Below the pieces are notes generated by a model that was not told where the DNA came from, made no database searches, and worked only from the letters and a program-made list of their open reading frames with translations. The position numbers and the translations under genes are program-made. This document shows, piece by piece, positions 46,301 to 53,711 of a DNA stretch of 64,000 bases. Location of the stretch: assembly GCA_937872515.1 (NCBI GenBank), contig CALMSX010000073.1, positions 62,001 through 126,000 of the forward strand, in the 5' to 3' direction. The DNA is from an uncultured Bacteroidota bacterium. GTDB lineage: Bacteria > Bacteroidota > Bacteroidia > Chitinophagales > Saprospiraceae. Numbering within the stretch: the stretch's first letter is position 1; every line of letters starts with the position of its first letter.

Positions 46301-46766
46301 TGCCATTGCCTTGGGATACTTTCAGGTAAACATAATTTTTATCGGCATAAATATTTTTATCAAAAATGTAAGTCTTAGAGTTGGCCTCGTATTTCCATGT
46401 ATCGGCAGCCTCTGCATAAAAGTAGATCACATCTGCATCATTCATTTTACCATCATCCTCGCCATTGATCAAAAGCGGAATTTCGATGAGGTCGTCCGGG
46501 TAAGATTGCAGGATGGCCTCTGGAAGGGTTCCGCCATAATTGCCGTAAATTTTTATCTCCTTAGGATTGAGGGTTGTGGTGTTGACCCCGGCATCGTCCA
46601 GCATTTTTTTGGTCAATTTTTGAATTCCTGTTTTATTGATGCCAAAGCGAAAGATTGATCCATCTGACAAAACAGATTGAGTAACCGGGAAAATCTGGGC
46701 ATACACCCTTCCCTGGCTCAAAAACAAAGCGAGTAATGTTCCTAATACAAAGTTGATTCTTTTCAT
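43344..46766 (-). CDS. porU: T9SS C-terminal signal peptidase/sortase PorU (C25 gingipain family)
   Basis: 1140 residues from ATG 46766 (MKRINFVLGTLLALFLSQG, a good signal peptide); the open frame extends ten residues further but without a better start. The caspase-like C25 catalytic dyad is visible: His in YLGHGGPKG (about residue 644) and Cys in LLITATCSFSG (about 678). The end carries a region resembling type A tails (YNYPNPFTDNTEF, LASGVYVYQI), as is usual for PorU. It removes the C-terminal signal of T9SS cargo and links the cargo to a surface lipopolysaccharide. It is the first gene of the porU-porV-lipoprotein set. Confidence 0.92.
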   Translation of the reverse strand: MKRINFVLGTLLALFLSQGRVYAQIFPVTQSVLSDGSIFRFGINKTGIQKLTKKMLDDAGVNTTTLNPKEIKIYGNYGGTLPEAILQSYPDDLIEIPLLINGEDDGKMNDADVIYFYAEAADTWKYEANSKTYIFDKNIYADKNYVYLKVSQGNGKRVSTENITDNLVEFETATQTVWDIFTEDKTNMLGSNAATIGSGKLWVGEYLVNNQEKDLSKLFDLKNRVAGTPVDVLVHAYGRSDKEGRFTLSMDGQSFTATTSAVSLGNAEAIFARQGIIQKSVSIATNSPKFTLKYSTAGNGDAWLDFVQVKSTQNINPGNNQLLVSHPGFSTSAYSKVIIGGDFAGGLAWMVSDPANVSGYTIKDGSVNFVSGKEDVRLVLFTTNAAYTPDTGSKLTNQNLHGLPESDLIIVYHPDFANAAQKLADHRIKHNGYKVSLADVSQIYQEFGSGRQDPSAIRNFAKMVLDRYPNFRYLLLLGDGSYDYKKLMPSVPYQNYIPAYETDESLNPINAFPTDDYYALLSNNEGANLKGALDIRVGRLTVSTAEEADQVVDKIIRYDVSPERFGEWKLKTGFCADDEDGNLHVNDADTIAKEAFEKDPLINQQKVYLDAYRQENTPGGERYNEATSAINQQMDQGQLAWCYLGHGGPKGLAQERVVKLSDIQGWSNSDKLTLLITATCSFSGYDDPSVASGGELALLNPKGGAIGLLTTTRPVYADKNKRLTSNVFKNLYARENGKALSFGEIILRAKNGTSLDTLEDNTRKFTLLGDPSQILALPEHDVVVTTINDQDATIYADTVGALDKIKLGGEIRDYTGALLSGFSGEVFVTLFDKATELKTLGNDEDSYEKSFNQYRNIIFKGRASAVNGKFEIEFILPKDINYQLGNGRISIYAHNALTDAAGHYDRLTIGGSSNTAVNDDEAPEMALFMNDEEFVFGGITDANPKLLIKLADDNGINITGNSIGHDITARITGPDFDEEVILNEYYTAAANNYKQGEVRYPLSKLAPGVYKVTAKAWDIANNSVEGETEFRVVETRNEKLHRVYNYPNPFTDNTEFSFEHDLAGLDVEIELKIYTINGRLVKSVSERRIAEGYRISMFEWDTREDYGSNLASGVYVYQITMTAPNEGLRRDSGYQKMVKI

Positions 46767-46968
46767 AAATCCTGTTTTTTCAGGCATTCCAGCCACAATG
46801 GAGTAAAATTAGTGTTTTTCAATCGAACCTTACCTCTTAATTTAGTTATCCGTCTTTAAGTTATTATCTATCTTATATGGAACTAAATTTTCAGCAGATT
46901 GATGTTTAAACGCCACATTAAAAACCAACATTGTTCCAAAAATGTTAAATCTGCACATCATTTTCAGG

Positions 46969-46976
46969 TATCTTTG
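46969..46976 (+). promoter_or_regulatory. Putative -7 element of porP
   Basis: TATCTTTG is an exact TAnnTTTG match 24 nt before the TTG codon at 47000 and 87 nt before the first in-frame ATG. No clear -33 element is seen. Confidence 0.4.
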
Positions 46977-46999
46977 ACGTTTTTCTATAAAAATGCCTC

Positions 47000-48082
47000 T
47001 TGAAAGACATTAACACCCAATATATAGAGCACAAAAGGACAAAAAGGGTTGCTTCCGGCTCAATGGGTTCGGTTCCTTCTACCATCATCTTGATTTGGTT
47101 GGGGCTTTGCTTTTCATCCAATCTCGTTAGGGCACAGGACCCGGTTTTTTCTCAATTTTTTGCAACCCCTATACAAATGAACCCTGCTTTCGCAGGTTTG
47201 AGCGAAGATGCCCATATTTCATCCGTATACCGATTGCAGTGGCCGGGTATTTCTGCAGCTTATAATACTTTTGCCCTTGGCTATGATCAATTTTTTGATG
47301 CCTCTAATCTTGGCCTTGGTTTCCAGATCAACAGAGATGTAGCCGGCAGTGGTGCCCTTGGTACCTCCAGGATCTCATCTATGCTTTCTTATCGATTGAA
47401 TATCAATGATGAAACCTATATCAGAGGGGGTATTGAAGCTTCTTTGATTCAAAAATCATTGAACTGGCAGAAATTATTGTTTTTTGATGCCATTGAAAGT
47501 GTTGGAGGCAGCATTACACCTGGGGGTAGCTACCTGCCATCTGCAGAAGTGGAACCGGCCAATACCCGGAGGGCCTACCTGGATATAGGCAGTGGCCTGC
47601 TCTTGTACAATTCTGCTTACTACTTCGGTCTGGCCATCAATCATATGAATACGCCCGAAGATCGTTTTTTAAGGGATAATCTCGAAAACTACCAGGGTCT
47701 GCCGCTCAGATGGTCGGTCCATGGGGGCTACCAGTTTAAATTGGGCAGAAAAGCCGCCAATGGACTCTACTCTTTTTGTGCACCCAACTTACTGTACACC
47801 CGACAAGCTTCCTTCTCTCAACTCAATGTAGGTGTTTATCTTGCTGTAAAACAATTGGTTGGAGGCATTTATTACCGCCAATCCGGTGCCAATGGCGATG
47901 CCGTTATCTTCCATGCCGGAATCAGAGACAGACACTATACACTCGCCTATAGTTTTGATTATACGGTCTCAGGACTCACCATCGACACGGGTGGGGGACA
48001 TGAAATTTCAGTTTCTTATCATTTTATGAGCGACAAGCCCAGAAGGTCAAAACTCAACGATTGTTTGCAATTGTTCAGGTAA
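47000..48082 (+). CDS. porP: T9SS membrane protein of the PorP/SprF family
   Basis: 360 residues if started at TTG 47000; the first in-frame ATG is at 47063 and would still leave the hydrophobic signal (STIILIWLGLCFSS) but without its Lys/Arg-rich n-region, so the start is uncertain. After the signal comes the family signature AQDPVFSQFFATPIQMNPAFAG, then beta strands of an outer membrane barrel ending in ISVSYHF. PorP/SprF proteins associate with the GldK/PorK-PorN ring and help export or anchor particular cargo. It lies 281 bp upstream of gldK in the same direction and is divergent from porU. Confidence 0.88.
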   Translation: MKDINTQYIEHKRTKRVASGSMGSVPSTIILIWLGLCFSSNLVRAQDPVFSQFFATPIQMNPAFAGLSEDAHISSVYRLQWPGISAAYNTFALGYDQFFDASNLGLGFQINRDVAGSGALGTSRISSMLSYRLNINDETYIRGGIEASLIQKSLNWQKLLFFDAIESVGGSITPGGSYLPSAEVEPANTRRAYLDIGSGLLLYNSAYYFGLAINHMNTPEDRFLRDNLENYQGLPLRWSVHGGYQFKLGRKAANGLYSFCAPNLLYTRQASFSQLNVGVYLAVKQLVGGIYYRQSGANGDAVIFHAGIRDRHYTLAYSFDYTVSGLTIDTGGGHEISVSYHFMSDKPRRSKLNDCLQLFR

Positions 48083-48304
48083 ATGCAATAAAACCTGAAA
48101 AAAATCGTTAATTCGTAGCATTATGGTGATCAGCAAATTGACTTTGATGGGAGAAAAAAAAGAGATAATTTTTCTCATTTTCACCCCAATTCAATTTCTG
48201 GTACAATTTGTGATGACATTTTGGAGACAATGTAATTTTTGGGTCATTGGTCTGCATTTTTTTGTGAAAACACAATAAAAATGGCCTTCGATCAATTTTT
48301 TACT

Positions 48305-48312
48305 TATATTTG
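48305..48312 (+). promoter_or_regulatory. Putative -7 element of gldK
   Basis: TATATTTG exactly matches TAnnTTTG, 51 nt before the gldK ATG. No convincing -33 element. It suggests gldK can be transcribed separately from porP. Confidence 0.4.
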
Positions 48313-48363
48313 TCGCCTGATTTGAATAAAGGGGTTTATTAAAATTAAAATTTTTTGTGCTAA

Positions 48364-49866
48364 ATGAATAGAATGTTCAGGTTAACGCTTGGTCTTTTCA
48401 CTGTGGTAGTTTTGCTCAGCGCGTGCAGCAAAAGTGTAGAAAAATCTTCTACTACAGGATGGAATTATAATGACCCTGAATGGGGTGGTTTCCAAAAATT
48501 GGATTATGAGGGTCAGATCATCGGCCCCAATCTGGTACCTATTGAAGGTGGAACCTTTAATATGGGACTTACGGAACAGGATGTGACTTTTGAGTGGAAC
48601 AACGTTCCCAGAAGGGTTACTGTTTCTTCCTTTTACATGGATGAAACCGAAGTTGCCAATATTGATTATCGCGAATACCTTCACTGGTTGAGGAAAACAT
48701 ATGTTTCTTATCCGGGTGTTTGGAGACAAGCTTTACCCGATACCCTTGTATGGCGTGAAGAATTGGCCTACAATGAGCCAATGGTAGAAACTTACTTCCG
48801 TCACCCATCCTACGATACTTATCCTGTAGTGGGTGTAAACTGGGAGCAGGCAACCAAGTATGCAGAGTGGAGAAGCGACAGGGTAAATGAAATGATCCTG
48901 ATCGAAAGAGGCATTCTGAACCCAACTCCTGATCAAAAAGATTCTGAAACTTTCAACACCAAATCATATCTTGCTGGCCAATACGCCGGCAATGTGAAGA
49001 AAAACCTGAAAGACAATGTCACAGGAGGCGAAAGACAGGTTACTTTTGAAGACGGTATTTTATTGCCAGACTACATTCTTCCAACAGAAGCACAATGGGA
49101 ATACGCCGCTCTCGCTTTGAGAGGCAACCAACCAACTTCACAAGATGAAGTGGTGACTGACAGAAGACTTTATCCTTGGAACGGCAACACTGCCCGTTAC
49201 AAAAAACATACAAAAACACAAGGTGATATCCAAGCCAACTTCAAAAGAGGAAGAGGAGATTACATGGGTATGGCAGGTGCACTGAATGATAATGCATCAA
49301 TTCCTGGTCCTGTAAGATCATTCTTACCCAATGATTTTGGATTGTACAATATGGCAGGTAACGTAAGCGAATGGGTACAGGATGTTTACAGACCTATGAC
49401 CAGCACCACCTTAAGCGATCCTGAAAACCACGACCTCAACTCATTCAGGGGTAACGTGTTTAAAGAATTGATCCTTGACGAAGAAGGTAAGCCTATTGCC
49501 AAAGACAGCCTTGGTAAATTGAAATTCCAAATGGTGGAAGATTCAATGGTAGCAGAAAGAGAAAACTACCGCAAAGGAAATGTCAAAAACTTCCGTGATG
49601 GTGATGCAGAGTATGTGAAATATGGCTATGGTGTTACTACCCTGATCAATGACAGTTCAAGAGTGATCAAAGGTGGTTCTTGGGGTGACAGATTATTCTG
49701 GTTGTCTCCAGGTGCCAGAAGATACAAAAATCAGATCAAGTCTGACAGAACCCTCGGCTTCCGTTGTGCCATGGTAAGAGTTGGAGCAGAAGGCTTCGAT
49801 GGCGACCTTGGAGGAAACAACTTTAAAGAAGCGGGTGCTTCTAAAATAAAAAGAAGATACAAATAA
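48364..49866 (+). CDS. gldK: T9SS/gliding lipoprotein GldK (PorK), FGE-sulfatase-like
   Basis: 500 residues with a lipobox (VVLLSAC). The body is the formylglycine-generating-enzyme (FGE-sulfatase) fold used by GldK/PorK: PIEGGTFNMG near residue 60, VSSFYMDETEVANIDYREYL, a VGVNWEQATKYAEW segment, NMAGNVSEWVQDVY (about 329), VIKGGSWGDR and LGFRCAM near the end. GldK forms the periplasmic ring of the T9SS with GldN. In many Bacteroidota gldL, gldM and gldN follow directly; here a terminator and murF follow instead. Confidence 0.92.
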   Translation: MNRMFRLTLGLFTVVVLLSACSKSVEKSSTTGWNYNDPEWGGFQKLDYEGQIIGPNLVPIEGGTFNMGLTEQDVTFEWNNVPRRVTVSSFYMDETEVANIDYREYLHWLRKTYVSYPGVWRQALPDTLVWREELAYNEPMVETYFRHPSYDTYPVVGVNWEQATKYAEWRSDRVNEMILIERGILNPTPDQKDSETFNTKSYLAGQYAGNVKKNLKDNVTGGERQVTFEDGILLPDYILPTEAQWEYAALALRGNQPTSQDEVVTDRRLYPWNGNTARYKKHTKTQGDIQANFKRGRGDYMGMAGALNDNASIPGPVRSFLPNDFGLYNMAGNVSEWVQDVYRPMTSTTLSDPENHDLNSFRGNVFKELILDEEGKPIAKDSLGKLKFQMVEDSMVAERENYRKGNVKNFRDGDAEYVKYGYGVTTLINDSSRVIKGGSWGDRLFWLSPGARRYKNQIKSDRTLGFRCAMVRVGAEGFDGDLGGNNFKEAGASKIKRRYK

Positions 49867-49878
49867 CTCAAAAAATAG

Positions 49879-49905
49879 AAAAGGCCCATACGGGCCTTTT
49901 TTTTT
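49879..49905 (+). terminator. Intrinsic terminator between gldK and murF
   Basis: AAAAGGCCC (49879-49887) and GGGCCTTTT (49892-49900) form a perfect 9-bp stem with a 4-nt loop and a run of T. It ends only 5 nt before the murF start codon, so murF either depends on readthrough or has a promoter inside the gldK 3' end. Confidence 0.88.
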
Positions 49906-49910
49906 GTGCC

Positions 49911-51185
49911 ATGGATACACTTTTACAACTCTTCCTATCTTCCCGCTCCATCTGTACAGATTCACGAAAAGTAAAAGCGGGTGATCTTTTTTTTGCCCTC
50001 AAAGGAGCCAATTTTGACGGCAATGAGTTTGTCTTAAGCGCACTTGAAAAGGGTGCCCTTGCTGCGGTTGCAGATGATCCAGCACGATTTACCGGGGCCC
50101 CTGAAGGGGTCATCCTGGTAGACAATGCCCTTCAGGCTTTGCAACAGCTGGCCAGACAGTACAGAGATACCCTGCAAATTCCGGTTGTAGCACTTACAGG
50201 ATCCAACGGAAAAACCACCACCAAAGAACTCGTAGCAACCGTCCTTGCTCAAAAATTTAAAGTCCATAATACCCAGGGCAACCTTAACAACGAAATTGGT
50301 GTACCCCTTACCTTGTTATCAACACCCCCGGATTGCGAAATGCTAATCGTGGAAATGGGAGCAAACCACCAGGGAGAAATAGATTTGCTTTGTCAGATTG
50401 CCAATCCTGAGTATGGCCTGATTACCAATATTGGACTGGCCCACCTCGAAGGCTTCGGAGGTCCGGAAGGGGTTAAAAAGGGTAAATCCGAAATGTATCG
50501 CTACCTGCACGCACACGGCGGCACCATTTTTTTGAATACCTCTGACTCAACCCTCGTCGACCTTGTACCTGAAAAATGTAAGGTTTTGACTTATGCAGCC
50601 AATGATTTCAAAATCGTAGAAAACACCACTTTTTTGACCTTGGCGGATGATAGAAATAAGTTGGTCAAAACCCAGCTTACAGGTGATTACAACCAATCAA
50701 ATGTGGTAGCCGCTATATTTATTGGATCTTATTTTGGAGTGGAAGAAACAAAGGTTTATGAAGCCCTTGAAAATTATATTCCTACCAACAACAGATCACA
50801 ACAAATTTTATTCAAAGGCTGCCATCTGATTAAAGATGCTTATAACGCCAATCCCTCAAGCATGGCTTCGGCCTTACAGTCCCTGATCCATACTGTAAAA
50901 TCACCCAAGGTAGTCATCCTGGGAGATATGTTGGAACTGGGAGAGTTTAGTCACCAGGAGCACCAAAAAGTCCTGGACCTGGTCTGCAGTCAACCGGATA
51001 TCGAAGCCATTTTGATCGGACCCAGATTTGGAGCATTTAAAGATACTTTTAAGGCAAGATTTTACAATTCTGTACAAGAAGCCTACCCCAATATCAATTG
51101 GTCGGATTGGCTTGGCAAAACAGTTTTGCTAAAGGGTTCTCGGGGAATCGCCCTGGAAAAGCTGCTCGAAGAAAAGGCCGATTAA
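49911..51185 (+). CDS. murF: UDP-N-acetylmuramoyl-tripeptide--D-alanyl-D-alanine ligase (MurF)
   Basis: 424 residues, normal for MurF. N-terminal substrate domain with SICTDSRKVKAGDLFFALKG (the DSR motif contacts the UDP moiety in this family), ATP loop GSNGKTTTKE (about 97-106), NLNNEIGVP, VEMGANHQGEI, and the ligase C-terminal domain with DAYNANPSSM and an ILGDMLELG segment. It adds D-Ala-D-Ala to UDP-MurNAc-tripeptide in the cytoplasm, the last soluble step of the peptidoglycan precursor. It stands apart from any mur/fts cluster here. Its stop overlaps the stop of the convergent arginase-like gene by 4 bp. Confidence 0.93.
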   Translation: MDTLLQLFLSSRSICTDSRKVKAGDLFFALKGANFDGNEFVLSALEKGALAAVADDPARFTGAPEGVILVDNALQALQQLARQYRDTLQIPVVALTGSNGKTTTKELVATVLAQKFKVHNTQGNLNNEIGVPLTLLSTPPDCEMLIVEMGANHQGEIDLLCQIANPEYGLITNIGLAHLEGFGGPEGVKKGKSEMYRYLHAHGGTIFLNTSDSTLVDLVPEKCKVLTYAANDFKIVENTTFLTLADDRNKLVKTQLTGDYNQSNVVAAIFIGSYFGVEETKVYEALENYIPTNNRSQQILFKGCHLIKDAYNANPSSMASALQSLIHTVKSPKVVILGDMLELGEFSHQEHQKVLDLVCSQPDIEAILIGPRFGAFKDTFKARFYNSVQEAYPNINWSDWLGKTVLLKGSRGIALEKLLEEKAD

Positions 51186-52120
51186 TTTTCAAATAAATAT
51201 CGATGAAGGCGGTGGGTTATACTGCCTTTTACTGCTTCTTCGTGGTCGGTTCTGGTACAAGGCAAATACGACTTTGCTTCTTCTTGTTGCACACGCACCC
51301 ACCATCGCCGGGTGGAAGGGTCATGGGCAAATTCCAAAATTTCATCGTAATCCTGCAAATTGACAAAAGTAATCTCGGTAGCGCTTTCTGCCAACAAAGG
51401 ACCCTGCTGAAGCCCTTCTACAAAGTACCAGATTGCTGTGGCATACAAATCCATCATGGCTGACCGGGCAGTTGTCGTGTTTACTTTAGCGGTGGTGTCA
51501 AAACCAATAAAGGAAATGTTCGGCGAATGAGAAGCAAACCTGACCAATTGGATGAGTTCTTCAGGGCTTAGACCCGAAGGCTCACTTGCAGAACAATCAG
51601 CGGCAAAAGAGGCCTTGCAAACGGATGCATCTACATGGACAGCAGCCGCTGACCTAAGAATCGGTTCCATGGCATTTAAATCCTCTGTCAGCAAACCCAA
51701 TGAGGCTGAGTCCATCGATCTTTGTTCTAATATGTGGATGTCTTCTGAAGAGACCAGGTGGCGCTGAAAACCAAGGCAATGGGCAGTCATGGGGAGATTT
51801 AGCCCATGTATCCGGTTTGAGATCAAATGAATTTGATCAAAGTGTTGACTTAATTGCTGATAGTGGGCTGCTTCGGCACCCACCAACAAGACCTTACTCC
51901 CCCTTTGAATGCAGTGCCTGATCAACCCGATCTGCATCTCGGGGTCTTTCCCCAAAAAAGCAACGCCGACAGAAAGCCCTTCAAAATGAACTTCGAACCG
52001 ATGGAAACACAACATCAATTCTTCCAAAACTTTCTCATTTACACCCAAAATAATTGCATCACAATAGGGCAAAATCTGATTTTCTTTACCAACTTCGCAC
52101 TGCAAAATGAAATGTTTCAT
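51182..52120 (-). CDS. Divergent arginase/formimidoylglutamase-family protein, probably without the metal site
   Basis: 312 residues. The body follows Bacteroidota arginase-family proteins: LGFQRHLVSSEDI, a late GLSPEELIQLVRFA helix, and a terminal AIWYFVEGL helix. The residues that bind the Mn pair in active arginases are not where expected: the GGDH-type loop reads VGAEAAH, and the D-x-D-x-x-D strand reads HVDASVCKAS. It may therefore be a non-catalytic relative. The gene is convergent with murF (4-bp overlap of stops) and divergent from the amino acid dehydrogenase. Assignment to the superfamily rests on pattern recognition. Confidence 0.65.
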   Translation of the reverse strand: MKHFILQCEVGKENQILPYCDAIILGVNEKVLEELMLCFHRFEVHFEGLSVGVAFLGKDPEMQIGLIRHCIQRGSKVLLVGAEAAHYQQLSQHFDQIHLISNRIHGLNLPMTAHCLGFQRHLVSSEDIHILEQRSMDSASLGLLTEDLNAMEPILRSAAAVHVDASVCKASFAADCSASEPSGLSPEELIQLVRFASHSPNISFIGFDTTAKVNTTTARSAMMDLYATAIWYFVEGLQQGPLLAESATEITFVNLQDYDEILEFAHDPSTRRWWVRVQQEEAKSYLPCTRTDHEEAVKGSITHRLHRYLFEN

Positions 52121-52408
52121 AAATCTATTTTATGAGGTCTCTTTTTGCCCGCTAACCAGGATAACCAAAGATGCCAACCAGCTCATTATTCTTGTGCTCA
52201 GGCAAAAATAAATGCCAGAGAGTCAAGTTTTTATCTGAAAAATGTTCCATTTTCCAGTCAGGCACTGCTCATTGTATCTACCCCGTTATTTCTGGCTTAT
52301 CTTCCCTTCAGGCTTTAACAATTAGTCTTTTTAGGAGCGGCAAAACCTCTGTTGTTAACAGTTAAAATTTTATTCAAATATATAAAAGTTTATAAACCAA
52401 ATAAAATA

Positions 52409-53644
52409 ATGATGAATCTTGATCAACTGCTCGATAAATACAAGGCCAAGGAGCCGGAAATAGTCTTTGAATGGAAGGATGCCCTTACCGATGCCCGGGG
52501 CTGGGTTGTGATCAATTCGTTGCGCGGCGGAGCAGCAGGTGGAGGTACCAGAATGCGCAAAGGACTGACTAAAGACGAGGTGGTTTCTCTTGCCAAGGTT
52601 ATGGAAATAAAATTTTCAGTTTGTGGTCCTCCCATCGGAGGAGCCAAGTCGGGCATCGATTTTGACCCCCAGGACCCCAGACGTACCGAGGTTTTACAAC
52701 GTTGGTATGCAGCCGTTTTCCCCTTGCTCAAGTCTTACTACGGCACGGGTGGTGATCTCAATGTAGATGAAATCAAAGATGTGGTTCCCATCACTGAAGA
52801 TCTTGGCCTTTGGCACCCCCAGGAAGGAATTGTCAACGGTCACCTGCATGCCGGTAGTGGGCAGGCCATCAATGTATTGGGTCAACTCAGGTATGGGTGC
52901 AGTAAAACGGTCGAAGATCCGAACTATTGTCCGATGTCCTCGCAGAGATATGCTGTGGCGGATCTGATTACGGGTTATGGTGTGGCTGAATCGGTCATCC
53001 ATTATTACCAGATTTTTAAACAAAGCGATGTTGTTGGCAAGAAGGTTATTATCCAGGGCTGGGGCAATGTAGCTTCAGCGGCTGGCCTTTATTTGTCGAG
53101 GGCAGGCGCCATCATTGTCGGCATCATTGACAGGGCTGGCGGCATCATTGCCCCCGATGGCTTGTCTGCAGAAACGGTAGAAAGGCTGTTTTTGGATAAA
53201 AAGGAGAACCGATTGAGCGGTGAAATCCTTCCATTTGAAGAAGTGAACAAGAAAATTTGGCACTTGCCATGTGATATCTTTGTTCCGGGAGCTGCTTCAA
53301 AAATTGTGAGTCGGGCCCAGGCTGAAGCCCTCGTGGAAGCCGGCTGCGAAGTTATTTCCTGTGGCGCCAACGTTCCATTTTCAGATGACGGAATTTTCTT
53401 TGGCGAAACGGCCAGATGGCTTGATGAAAATATTGCACTTATTCCTGATTTTGTTGCCAATTGTGGCATGGCTCGGGTCTTTGCCTATTTGATGGAAAAT
53501 GAGGCTGATTTGACCGACAAAGGCATTTTTCAAGATGCTTCTCTAACAATTGGCACGTTTTTGGAAGCTTTGTTCAGGGAAAACCCTGGAACAACCCGGA
53601 TTTCCCAACGATCTTTGTTCAAAAGTTTACAAAAACTTGATTAA
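52409..53644 (+). CDS. Glu/Leu/Phe/Val dehydrogenase family amino acid dehydrogenase
   Basis: 411 residues from the tandem ATGATG at 52409; an upstream ATG (52352) would add an AT-rich, unlikely extension. The family core is present: GGTRMRKGLT, MEIKFSVCGPPIGGAKSGID (substrate-binding and catalytic Lys region, about residues 67-84), GGDLNVDEIKDVVP, and the NAD-binding fold GWGNVASAAG (about 217) with D in the following strand (GIIDRAGG). It oxidatively deaminates an amino acid to its 2-oxo acid with NAD(P). Which amino acid (Glu, Leu, Val, Phe) cannot be decided from motifs alone. Confidence 0.87.
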   Translation: MMNLDQLLDKYKAKEPEIVFEWKDALTDARGWVVINSLRGGAAGGGTRMRKGLTKDEVVSLAKVMEIKFSVCGPPIGGAKSGIDFDPQDPRRTEVLQRWYAAVFPLLKSYYGTGGDLNVDEIKDVVPITEDLGLWHPQEGIVNGHLHAGSGQAINVLGQLRYGCSKTVEDPNYCPMSSQRYAVADLITGYGVAESVIHYYQIFKQSDVVGKKVIIQGWGNVASAAGLYLSRAGAIIVGIIDRAGGIIAPDGLSAETVERLFLDKKENRLSGEILPFEEVNKKIWHLPCDIFVPGAASKIVSRAQAEALVEAGCEVISCGANVPFSDDGIFFGETARWLDENIALIPDFVANCGMARVFAYLMENEADLTDKGIFQDASLTIGTFLEALFRENPGTTRISQRSLFKSLQKLD

Positions 53645-53650
53645 AGATAC

Positions 53651-53680
53651 TTGCTTATTAACGAATAAAACCTACATTTG
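53651..53680 (+). promoter_or_regulatory. Promoter of the OmpA-family gene
   Basis: TTG (53651-53653), exactly 19 nt, then TACATTTG (53673-53680). This is the best match to the Bacteroidota -33/-7 consensus in the window and lies 31 nt before the ATG, in a gap of only 67 bp after the dehydrogenase gene. Confidence 0.65.
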
Positions 53681-53711
53681 TAGTTCAAAGAAGAATATAA
53701 ACAATTTTCCT

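Noticed and set aside
52171..52365. 64-codon open frame between the arginase-like gene and the dehydrogenase
   Set aside because: Lies in the divergent promoter region, with Ser/Cys-rich composition and no motif.
53550..53711. Upstream extension of the OmpA-family gene
   Set aside because: It overlaps the dehydrogenase in another frame and covers an excellent promoter; ATG 53712 begins a clear signal peptide.
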